Shown here piece by piece: positions 1 through 10,300 of a stretch of 64,000 bases of DNA. The notes beneath the pieces are model-generated. The model saw only the letters and a list, made by a program, of their open reading frames with translations. It was not told the DNA's origin and made no database searches. Numbering within the stretch: the first letter of the stretch is position 1; the number at the start of each line of letters is the position of its first letter. A program made the position numbers and the translations under genes. The stretch comes from Archilochus colubris (taxonomy: Eukaryota > Chordata > Aves > Apodiformes > Trochilidae), in assembly GCA_023079485.1 (NCBI GenBank), contig CM041104.1:2047676-2111675 (forward strand), given 5' to 3'.

Positions 1-3000
1 AGACAAGGAGAAAGCAGGGTTCATCTAGGGACATCTAGAAAAAGCAATAATCTAAAATCTTAACTATGGTTATATATCTCATTGCTGAGTACCATTCCAG
101 GCACCAGAAGCAATAGTATGTTTGTTTGAGCACTTATTTAACATAATAATGAAGGATATGAAGATATTTAGTAATGCAGCAGATGAGAAGAGCCTGAGGG
201 CCAGTGGGGCTACAGCCAAACAGGCTCTTGAACAGGAAAACAAGAGGAAACATTTGCCAGGTTAGGCCTAGAGAAAAGAGGTGGTGTCAGCCTGAAAGGC
301 AGTTCCAGGGCTGCTTGAGTTGCCTTCGAGGAGATTAAATTTCCCAGCTCCAAATGGAAGAGGGGGGAAAAAGCCTGGGTGTGTGTCCAGCCTGGCCCAG
401 AGAGCTGAGAGCTCACTGCTTGCTGTACATTTGGGAAAGAAACAGGAGATTTGGGGGTGAAGCTGAGAGGACAGCTGAAAAATGAGAGAAGAAAACTGAA
501 GGGATTGCGAAAGCTCTGTGCCAGGCTCCAGCCCAGAGGATGAAAAAACTCAGGAGATGTTTGGTAATGAGCAGGCTTGAGGCTGGAGGGGGCTTGGGGA
601 GGTCCTCATGGCTCAGGTACCCATGTCCCAGGTGAGAAGAGAGAACTTTTAGGGGAAAGTTGCAGATCTAACTTGATAGGAGTCACCTCAAGAAAGAAAT
701 TATAATTAAGCAGAAAGTGAGTGCTCAAGGAATGGAAAGCAAAGAGGGGGAAGGCCTCGGGTGTATAAATAGAAATCCAGAAGACAGAGACAAGGCTGCT
801 CTAAGGAGGGATAAGACATCAGAGATAACTGAAATGGGTTATTGCCCAAATGAACTGAATACATTGCACTGCTCTTAGTCAAAACAAGGATGAAAAATGA
901 GGCGTGAAAATGGTGTCAAGTGCATTGGAAGAGATCTTAAAGAGCTTACTGCAATAAAGTCAGAGTATTGTTATCTTATCAAAGAAAATGTAACCTGAAA
1001 TTAAAGGTCTTAGGAAGGAGTGTTCTGTAGTGTCTGTGTTTAGCAAGCAGCAAAAATGACACAGGGACAGGCACACAGACAGGAATGGCCCTGACCAGCA
1101 AGGGGACAGGAAAGCAACAAAAATAATGCTCCAAGAAGCAAGAAAACTGCTGCAACTTGGTGTCTCTTGGTGTCTCATCAGCTGGGAGGAGCTGAAGCAG
1201 ACAGGATGTGTGGGGAAGAGCTGGGGGTCCCCTGCAGGGTCCTGCTGTAGAAAGGTCCCTGAGAACAGGAGCAGAACTGACCCGAGATGAAGCTTTGGGT
1301 GCTGCTCGGGGCCGGGGTGCTGGGCTGGGCTCCCTGATCCTGGAGGTGATGCTGGAACTGATGCTGGAACTGATGCTGGAACTCCATCTCCTGGCCAAAG
1401 CCTGAGCTGCATGGGCTGCTGGAGGCTCCTGCCCCGGGGCACCCATCCCATCCCACCCCGTACCATCCCATCCCAGGCTTCTGTCACTTGTGCCCCAGGG
1501 TGAACCAGAACTGGATATGGGATCCCTGTGGGCAGCAGTTTGTAATGAAACAAACAAACAAACAAAAAAAAATGGTGGGAATATCCTACTGCTTTTAGAA
1601 ACTCCCAGGAACTTTTGGTGTCCCCAGCAAGGAGCTTCACAACTTCTCTGTGTGCTGCCTTGTGCAGTGAAGTCCTTCTTGGAGCTCTGACCTTAACTTC
1701 AGGCAATGCCTCATTTTTATACCAAAAGAGATCAGGCGTGGCCACTCCCTGGCTGCTTCCCCCACCCCAGTCCTGGCCAGGAAAACCTTCATCAGAACTG
1801 GGAATGGTCCTGGCTGGCAGGGCCACCTGGTCCTGTCCTGGACTATGGCAAAGAGGAGGCCACCAGGGGCTTGGGTGGTTCCTCCCAGGGTGGCACAGAA
1901 CGGGCGGGCCCACTGGACCAGCATGGGAAACTGGGACCCAGTGGTGCTGGGACTGGGGCAAGAGCCATAAGAGGAATGATCAGGAGGGAGAGGCAGGGGC
2001 CACAGGGGGGCTGCTGGGTGTGGGGCTGCTCCCTGGCAGGGGAAGGGATGGGGGTGTGGAGCAGGAGCTGCTGGGTGCCCCCACCTCCTGTCACTGCAAG
2101 GTCACTGCTTGGGTGAGAGGGTGAAGAGAGAAGGGGGGAGGGAGGGAAGGGAAAGCTGAGCCAGAGCTGCTGGGTGCCTGCTGCTGGGCTGAGGGTCCCT
2201 GGTGGGAGCTGTGGTGATGCCTTGATCACAGCTCAGCATCCCAGGGGTTGTGTCTGAGCCAGGATTCCTCCCAGCCAGAGCCAGGGGGATCAACACCACC
2301 ACTTGCAGAGCTCTGTCTGGGTGAAGAGGCAGGGCTGGCAGTGTCCCCCAGGGCTGGCCAAGGTCTTCTCACAGCTCATGGGAAGATGTTCCCAGTGCCA
2401 AAGGTGCAGAGCTGTGCCTCAGAAGGACAGGGGAGCCTTGTGTGTCTGGAGCAGGGACAGGGCTGTGCACCCACCGTGCTGCCAGCAAGGTGGAAAGGAG
2501 CATTCCCAGGAGCCACTCCATGCCCCTGGGACAAGGTCAACACAGGCTACACAAAATCTCCCCTGTCTGGGCTCCTGGGTTTCTTCAAAGAAGTCTTCCA
2601 GCTTTGTGAGAGATAACTTTCCTTTGTAAAAGCCACCTTTCCTATTAGACCAGATTTACCTCTATGGCCATTAATTGTATTCTTCAGAAGAGTCTCTACT
2701 AATTAGTGCTGTGCAGCCATGAGACTTAATGGTCTGGAACATTAAAAAGATCATATCTCATTATCAACCTCCCACTCTTCTGATAACCAAGGCATTTCAA
2801 AGTGAGAGATAACACATCCTGGTGAGCAGCTGAGCTGTTTCATCCTTGCATTCCTTTGGTGCTCTTGGGTTAATGGTACCTGGCCCTGCCTGGTCCTGAC
2901 AATTTGGGCCTTGCTGCTTTGTTGATGTTTTCTCATCTCTTCTACAAAGATCTCAACCTGAGCCTGCTCCTCTCTTATGTTGTGTAGAGGGTGGGTTCAG

Positions 3001-4180
3001 GGCAGTGCCCATCCCAGTTCTGACCACATGGACCAGGTGCTGTCCCACAGAGACCTCACTATTCTTTCTTATGCCTTTTGCAAGGTGTGATCCAAGTGTT
3101 TTGACAGCTGAGCTGTCTGCTCTCAATGGGATCTCTTTTGTCATTTGGCCATCACAGATATTTCTGGTTTGGTTTGGTTTGGTTTTTTCTCATGCCTCTC
3201 TGTGACTTGTCTGCATTTGCTCTGAGCCTCCAGTTTGGTATTTCTGGATACTCTTCATGCCACCCACAAAAGTTTTTCATTTTTTTTTTTTACTTCTTCA
3301 TTCTTGCTTAATTTACCTGTTTCGTTATGAAACAGAAGAGTACTGCTCTAGTTTATGTTGCTCTTTGGGGGGTGTGAATGCTGAGTGTCAATATAACTGC
3401 TTTCTTCAAAACAAGATTAGGAACCACCAGAGCTGCAGGAGCCAGGAGCTCTTTCCTGTGAAATGTTCCAAAGCCTTGTGCAGAAAGCATTGACAAGGTA
3501 CCAGCATCTTGCCCTGACATGACATTTAGCTGAGAATAATTGGGATTTCCCATTACAGTTCCTCTCCTGTAGTTTCTGTGATTCCCTCCTGCTCTTGTCA
3601 GAGTCAGGTTCTTGCTTTAGCAGCTGATCCAGCTTAGGCTGCTGCTTCTCTCTGTGGAGGCTCTGGTTTATTTAACACAACTGGTCTGCTAATCTGGTTG
3701 GACTCTAGCAAGAATAAATGAATTAGCTGATGACTGGGATGACCAGGAGCCTGGTGTAGCCTCCTCTGTAAAACAACCTTCTCTGTTTAATCTGGGAAAA
3801 TGAGGATTAAGAGAGGTAATGAAGTTACAGTTCTGGCACAAACAGCAGATAGGGTTAAACTGATAAGGAAAAGATGCAGAGTGGCAATTAGTGAAAGGTT
3901 TTCCCCACCTGGGGCAAACCCAAATTAATTTTAAGAGGAACATCCCAAATCCCCAGAAATGATCCCAAGCCCTTGTACTGTGAGAGCAGTCCCTGGGCTG
4001 GCTGAACAAAGGCCACAGAAGGTTTAACCCCATGCATCCCAGAACTGGGTGCCAAGGGAAAGACAGAAAGGGTCTGGGGAATCTCCCAGCATTACTGATG
4101 GAGAGCATCAGCCCTTCTGTCCTGAGGAATTCCTGGAGGCTCTGGAACCCTCTGCTCAAGGCAGTGCCCAAGATTTCCCT
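1..4180. other. Non-coding DNA upstream of the last FAM83C exon
   Basis: I found no exon here that fits FAM83C or any other family I know. The conserved FAM83 stretch that should precede the last exon (ending Gly-Ser-Tyr-Ser) was not seen, so the earlier exons probably lie left of the window and this is probably intron. Several long open frames on both strands look like chance frames in G-rich DNA. There is a small tandem repeat at 1348-1383. Confidence 0.5.
1348..1383. repeat. 12-bp tandem repeat, three copies
   Basis: The unit GATGCTGGAACT occurs three times in perfect tandem. No function is apparent. Confidence 0.9.
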
Positions 4181-4310
4181 TCACAGAATGGTTGGGGTGG
4201 GAAGGGACCTGTGAGGGTCACCCACCTGCCCCCACTGCAGGGACAGGGACACCTTCTGCTTCTCCAGGCTGCTCAATCCCTGTCCAGCCCAGCACTGAAC
4301 TGGGGCACTG
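4181..4310 (-). mobile_element. CR1 LINE 3' fragment, antisense
   Basis: Starts with the reverse complement of the CR1 tail (TCACAGAATGGTTGGGGTGG) and continues with the diverged 'gggacct...cagggacacct' body. It is a 5'-truncated, degenerate copy. Confidence 0.75.
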
Positions 4311-4664
4311 ACCATTCCTCACCCCCCAGCAGCTCCTTCAGCTCTGTCCCACGTTGCAGAGATCAGAACCTGAGAACCTGAGCTCCTGCTGGGCCAAGGG
4401 AAGGAGCAGGAGCCCAGGCACACCCCCTCCTCACCCCTGGGGAAGGTTTCTTGCTTCCCTGGGCTTCCCTGGAGCTCTGCAGCAGTGTCCCCATGTCCCA
4501 CAGCAGCTCCAGGCAGCTGGGGCTCTGCCTGCTCCATACAAACCACATCCAGGGATACCCCTGCCCAGGCTGGGGGGTAGGGATGGGGAACTGGGACTGG
4601 CAAGAGGAAGGGGGGGAAGGAAAGGCCTGGAACTCACTGCTCTGCTTTTCAAGCAGGGACCTGT

Positions 4665-4965
4665 TGCTGCCAGGTGGGGGTTGGGCTCTTTTGCCAGACG
4701 ACTTTCAACAAGACAAGAGGGCAGGGTCTCAAGTTGTGCCAGGGGAGGTTTAGGTTAGATATCAGAAAGAATTTCTTTACGGAGAGAGTGATCAGGCATT
4801 GGAATGGGCTGCCCAGGGAAGTAGTGGATTCTCCGTGTCTGGAGATATTTAAAAGGAGACTGGATGTGGCACTCAGTGCCATGGTCTAGCAACTGCAACG
4901 GTGGTTCAAGGGTTGTTCTCGATGATCTCTGAGGTCCCTTCCAACCCAGCCAATTCTATGATTCT
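4665..4965 (+). mobile_element. CR1 LINE 3' fragment, sense
   Basis: Shows the standard CR1 3' block: 'aggggaggtttaggttagat', 'gggctgcccaggga', then 'gaggtcccttccaaccca' and the terminal octamer-type tail ATTCTATG/ATTCT. It is 5' truncated. Confidence 0.9.
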
Positions 4966-5253
4966 ACATCCCCCAGAGGGGGAGAAAACCCCTCTGATAT
5001 TTTTTGTTTGTTGTTTATATTTTCATACAGCCCATCACATCCCCAAGCTGACATTAAATGACTGCTTTGGGGTTGTTCCTTTGTAATCAGGTAACAAGTC
5101 CATCCATCTTTCCATGTGACCTCAGACTGCAGGAAAGGTTTCAATGACATCCACTGGGTAGCAATACATTACTCGAGTATTAAAATCAGTGCTGGGGGCC
5201 TTGGCACTCTGTGAATTAACGTTACGTGTGTGGTTTTTCTCTCTTTTTTTCAG

Positions 5254-6196
5254 TTTCACCTGGCTTTGCAGCCAAGTCCACACTGGCCTGGTGACCCACT
5301 TCCGTGGGCAGATTGTTGCAGAGTTTGAGAAGGAATTTCGGTATTTGTATGCAGAGTCCAGAGCAGTGACCAACTTCTGTGTGCCAGACCCTGGGACATC
5401 TCCCTCCTCTCACAATACCTCAAAAGTTGACAGTTACCTTTTAAAACCCTCACAGGCCAACGATGCTGAAACCTCAAGCCCTTCCAGCAGCCTTTCCAAT
5501 GTAAGCATCAGAAGCATCAAGATGTCTCCCTATATGAAAAGCTCCAGCTGCAATCTGCACCAGGAAAAGCAGGATTCAGGCTCTGACTCTGGTACTAAGA
5601 AAGGGAATGAAGACTCAGCTCTGAAACCCACTTGCCCCAAGCAGCAAGGAGAACCCCCAGACTCACTGAACAGCTCTCCAAACAAATCCACCCCAGCCTT
5701 GTATCAGAAACCAAATCTCATGACAGCAAGGATATTCCTGCAGCCCGAGCCTTCCCCTGCCCCGAGCTCCCCCAGACCTGGTTATCAAGGGGACAGCAAA
5801 GCCAACAGCAGCCACTGCTCCCCCCTGGCACAGGAGCAGCCACTGCTCTCCCTGTCTGAGGGTGCCAGCAGCAATGGGACAAGCCTGAAGCAGAAAGGGG
5901 CAACTGCAACCTCTGGGGAACCAACAGCAGAACCTGACAACGCTTTTTATGGGATGGAAAAAAGACAGAGTCCTGGGGAAGGAAAACTGGAGCTGCTGGC
6001 CCCGTACAGCCAGCTGAAACGGGAGAGGAAGCCCGTGGTGCCTTGCTATGATAAACTCCCCGAGGACATCCTGATGGCAAAGAACAGTGCCTATGGGGCT
6101 GAGAAAAGGATGACTCTGGGGCACAGCAAGCTGGATCTGATCACCAAGTACAACAAGTTGAAATCCAAACACGTACACAGCCGGTTCGAGCTCTGA
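5254..6196 (+). CDS. FAM83C: FAM83C, terminal coding exon (partial gene)
   Basis: FAM83 proteins carry an N-terminal DUF1669 (a PLD-like fold without PLD activity) that anchors casein kinase 1 isoforms. This exon holds the end of DUF1669 and the whole variable C-terminal tail. It follows a T-rich acceptor (TTTTTTTCAG at about 5244-5253) and starts inside a Ser codon, giving FTWLCSQVHTGLVTHFRGQ, then FEKEFRYLYAES, the hallmark end of the domain. The rest is a Ser/Pro-rich, probably disordered tail of about 270 residues. It ends in two related repeats (EKRQSPGEGKLELL and EKRMTLGHSKLDLITKYN) and the C-terminus KHVHSRFEL, which resembles human FAM83C from memory. The last residue is Leu and the stop is TGA at 6194-6196. 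The exon encodes 313 complete codons. The 5' exons lie outside the window. FAM83F is the nearest alternative, but the tail repeats and the EIF6 neighbour favour FAM83C. Confidence 0.92.
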
Positions 6197-6330
6197 CCTG
6201 GGCCTTCATCCGTCCTCTGGGATGATTTCCAAGTGGTTGCTTTTCCCCACCAAGCCCAGTCATCTCGGGGGCTTAAAATCAAAATGTGGGTGGCAAACTG
6301 TTCCTATTAAAAGATGTCTGTGCTCTTTCT
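6197..6330 (+). other. FAM83C: FAM83C 3'UTR with ATTAAA signal
   Basis: A short 3'UTR follows the stop. The variant poly(A) hexamer ATTAAA is at 6306-6311, with T/G-rich sequence just after it. The exact cleavage site is inferred. Confidence 0.55.
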
Positions 6331-6759
6331 GGTAGCTGCAGGTGCCTGATTCAGATGAGGTCGAGCAACATTTTCAGCCTGCAAGATCACAGCAGGAGAG
6401 AACACAGTAAACACAACCCACACTGCTGTGTTCTTCTTACCCTTTGGGAGGAGAACCATTTCCCCCAAGAAAAATTCCAGCAAACCCTTTGCTGGGAACC
6501 GTCTGGCCACAGAGGTCTCCAGGATGACCCCGGGTTCTTTTCCTCTGTCTGTGCAGGAGCTGCAGGGGGGGTGCATGCAGGGACAGTCACAGAAAGGGGC
6601 TCTGGGGGGGTCAGGAGCTCTGGCACTGCCAGGAGGACACAGGGACAGCTCGGGGTGGTGCTGGCAGGGACCGGGGGGGTCACCGCAGGCAAGTGGGGAA
6701 GTGCCACGGGTCACACCGGGAGCAGGGCGGTCCCTGTGCCTGGGGACATCGGCGGGAGG

Positions 6760-6840
6760 AACAGGCAGGGAAAGGGCAGGGAAAAGGCTGGGAAAGGGCA
6801 GGGAAAGGGCAGGGAAAGGGCAGGGAAAGGGCAGGCAGGG
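6760..6840 (+). repeat. GGGAAAGGGCA array with G-quadruplex potential
   Basis: An imperfect 10-11 bp tandem array of GGGAAAGGGCA. It supplies many GGG runs separated by 2-4 bases on the + strand, and sits about 400 bp upstream of the EIF6 start codon. Confidence 0.85.
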
Positions 6841-6899
6841 GTAAGGAAGGGAGCAGGCAGGGGCTTCCCCCAGCTGGGGGCTGCCGGGCAGGGGGTGCC

Positions 6900-7234
6900 C
6901 GGGGTGCCGCGTCCCTGCAGTCCCGGGTGGCCTCGGCCTCTGCGGGTGTGCCCGGGCACGCGGTACCCATGCGGTACCAGGAGGAGGGCGGGTGCGGTGC
7001 CCGGGGAGGGGCACGTTCGGTATCGGTACCGGTACCGCAGCCCCGCCCCGAAGCCTCCCGCGCTCCTCCAGGCCGAGGGTGGCGCTGTGGCCACAAGGAG
7101 CGGCACGAGCCGCTCTGCCCCACCCCTCCGAGAGGCGGAAGCGGAAGCGGTGCCGCCGCGTGCGGGAGGTGGAGGCTGCCGCTCCCCGCACGTCTCGGCC
7201 GCTCCGCTCAGCTCCGGTCCGGTCCGGTCCCGCC
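6900..7234 (+). promoter_or_regulatory. EIF6: EIF6 CpG-rich promoter and 5'UTR
   Basis: GC- and CpG-dense, TATA-less sequence immediately before the EIF6 start. Two overlapping GCGGAAGC units at 7135-7150 resemble ETS/GABP/ELK sites, as in many ribosome-related housekeeping promoters. There are repeated GGTACC and GGTCC short motifs (about 6960-7040 and 7214-7230). Transcription probably starts at about 7150-7200; an upstream non-coding exon cannot be excluded. Confidence 0.65.
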
Positions 7235-7341
7235 ATGGCTGTCCGCGCCAGCTTCGAGAACAACAACGAGCTGGGCTGCTTCGCCAAGCTCACCAACGCC
7301 TACTGCCTCGTGGCCATCGGCGGCTCCGAGAACTTCTACAG
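7235..7341 (+). CDS. EIF6: EIF6 exon 1 (coding part)
   Basis: Codons 1-35 plus two bases of Ser36. Encodes [20 protein letters not shown] and on to GGSENFY. The donor is GTGAGG at 7342. Confidence 0.97.
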
Positions 7342-10300
7342 GTGAGGGAGCCCCGAGAACCGGCCCGGCCCGGCCGCTCCCCGCCAGCCCCGGGCAGGGC
7401 CCTGACGGCTCTTTCTCCTTGCAGCGTCTTCGAAGGGGAACTCTTCGGGACCATCCCGGTGGTGCACGCCTCCATCGCCGGCTGCCGCATCATCGGCAGA
7501 ATGTGTGTGGGTAGGTGCGGGGCGGGCCCGGGCCGGGAGGCAGCGGGGAGGCGGCCCCCGGTGCTGTGCGGGGTCTGAGTGCGGGGAGAGCCCGGCGGGC
7601 AGCACCCCCCAGTGTCTGTGTCTGTCTGTGTCTGTCTGTGTCTGTCTGTGTCTGTCTGTGTCTGTGTGTCTGTCTGTGTCTGTCTGTGTCTGTGTGTCTG
7701 TCTGTGTCTGTCTGTCTGTGTGTGTGTCTGTGTCTCTGTCTCTGTCTGTCTGTCTGTCTGTGTCTGTCTGTGTCTGTCTGTCTGTCTCTGTCTGTCTTTA
7801 AACGCCTGCAGAGGAAGAGCGAAAGTGGAAAAGTTAAACCTCGCCGAGGAATAGGGGGGAGGGGGAAGGGGGGGGGTTGTGTCGTGGGGCTGGGGGGGCT
7901 GAAAGCCGCGTCAGTCCGTGGGCAGGGCCGTGTCTGTGGGGCAGGGATGGGGAGGAACAGAGCCCGGGGAGGTGTTCAGGAGCTGCAGGTCAGGGAGTTC
8001 CTCTGCTGGGCAGAGCCTCGGCAGCCAGACGGGGTTCTGCCCGCGGTTCGGTTCCTCTGAACAGAACATCTTTGTCCCTCGGTCTCACTGCTGTGTCCCA
8101 GCACACTCAGGCAGCATCTGCACCTTCCTACTCCAGGAATTCCCTTGAGAACCTTCGGGTTCCTTTAGTTGTGATTAAAGCTGGTGCTGCTCACCCATGG
8201 CTGCTCTGAGGCTCTGCCCCAGCCTGGGGTCCTCCCTCCCCCCCCCTCGGGGCTGTGTTTGTCCCCAGGGACATCATTTATTTATTTATTTATTCATTTA
8301 TTCATTCTCCTGGGAGGGGTGGGTGGGGCAGGGGCAGCTCACACTGCTCAGGGACCATCAGGAAAGTCAGAAGCCCTGGGGAAACATTTTTTTGGTTCAT
8401 TTTAGGGAACAGACACGGGCTGCTGGTCCCCAGCAGCACAACAGACCAGGAGCTGCAGCACATCAGGAACAGCCTCCCCGAGTCTGTGCGGATCCAGCGT
8501 GTGGAGGAGAGACTCTCAGCCCTGGGCAATGTCACCACCTGCAATGACTACGTGGCCCTTGTCCACCCTGACCTGGACAGGGTATTTATCTGTCCTGGGG
8601 GCTGGGGACCCTGCCCTCACACCCAGCATGCTGCACTGACCCCTCCCTGTGGGAGGGAAGGAGTGGGATGTGGAAGTGTGGGGCTGGGTGCAACTCGGGT
8701 GTGTGGAATTGGATGGACAAATGAGTGGAAATGTGTGTAATAACAAGAGAAAAAGGAAAAGATTTCAGTCAGGAGCCCAGCAGGGGTTACAAGCTCCTGC
8801 TGAGCTGGCTGGAATGTGTGGAAGCTGCAAGCAGCTGTGGGTGCAGAGAGAAGAAAGGAAAATAAAAGGTTCTTTTGTGAATGTTCACAGGAAGGGCAAA
8901 GGAGGCAAAGTTGCTGCTGCTTTTTGCTTGAGAACTGATCTCTGAGTAGCAACAGGGAGAGGTGTGGTGTGGCTGAGGGCAGGAAGGGTCTGTGCAGTGT
9001 TTCCTTCAGTTTGTGTGAAGGTGATGAGGAAATGGGAGCTGGTGTTCAGAGTGCAAAGGGGAAACAAAAAAGGGGGTGGGGAAGGGTCTGTGCAGCATGT
9101 TGTGATTTAGTAAGTGTGAAAGTAAGTTCAGGTGGACTGGGTGGGAAAGAGAAATTAAAATGATTCACAGTGAATACCTGGTGGAGGAGCAGGGAGTTCT
9201 TAGAGTTGCAGAGAAGGGGAGGAGGAAGGGCTGGGAATGCCCAGAGGCTTTGCTGCCAAAATGCCCTCCAGCCCAGGGAGAAGGCAGTGAGTGTCCCTGC
9301 AGGGGTGGAGCTGTGTTCATGGGCAGGCCCAGCTCTGCCTGCACCCAGAGAGCAGAGGCTGAGAGAGGGTTGTGTAACAGATGGGTTGTGAGAGTCTGAT
9401 GGGGCTTTCCATGGGTGGGAAGGGTCCCAGTGAGGGCTGCCTGCAGGAACTGCTTGACTTCACTTGCTGTGATCACATTTTTCTGAGGGCTTTGTTCTCT
9501 CTTCCTGTTTGCAGGAGACAGAAGAGATCTTGGCAGATGTACTGAAGGTGGAGGTTTTCAGACAAACAGTAGCAGATCAGGTGCTCGTGGGAAGTTACTG
9601 TGTTTTTAGTAACCAAGGAGGAATTGTACACCCCAAAACTTCCATTGATGATCAGGATGAGCTCTCCTCACTGCTCCAGGTCCCACTTGTGGTAAGGCTT
9701 TTGTGGGTTTGTGTTTTCTCTTGCCACTCCCACCCAACCCACTTCACATCTCCTGGGCTGCTGGATCCTTCTGCTCTCCAAAGCTGTTCCATGTGGGAGA
9801 GGAAGAGACTGAACAGGCCAAGTCTTCCAAGAGCCTTTCCCTTAACACCTATCCTGCTTAACACCATTACTCATTGGTCTGCTGGGATTATCCCAGTTGT
9901 GCCAGTTGATTCACACAGAAGGGGAGATTTTCTGTGCTTTGGCCAAAGCCAGGGTTTAATAGAAAAAAAAAAAGTAATCAATCCAGTGCCTGCTTGATTG
10001 GATTTGTGAGTTTTATGACTGCTGGAGCTTTATGCTTCCTTCTTGTCAGATTTTATTTCACAGAATGCCAGACAAATTTTCTCTCTAGAGACTGAAGATT
10101 GTCCATTAATCTTTTTATCTGAAATCTTTTGTAACTTAGAATCATGGGATCATCCTGGTTGGAAGGGATGAGTCCAGCTGCCAGTCCTACACCACCTTAA
10201 CCACTGAATCCTCTCCCAAAGCTTCAAAGTTTTTGAATACCCCCAGGGATGGTGACTCCACCACCCCCTGGGCAACCTGTTCAGTTCTTCACCACTCTTT

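Noticed and set aside
960..1961. 333-codon minus-strand frame left of FAM83C
   Set aside because: No similarity to a known family, crosses a tandem repeat, no supporting splice sites. Probably a chance frame in G-rich DNA.
5254..6196. FAM83F as an alternative identity for the first gene
   Set aside because: The C-terminal repeats with LGHSKLDLITKYN, the SRFE ending and the position directly upstream of EIF6 fit FAM83C better.
6286..7578. 430-codon + strand frame and 329-codon - strand frame around the EIF6 promoter
   Set aside because: They run through promoter, exon and intron without regard for splice sites. Composition reflects GC-rich and repeat DNA; the real coding sequence in this interval is EIF6 exons 1-2.
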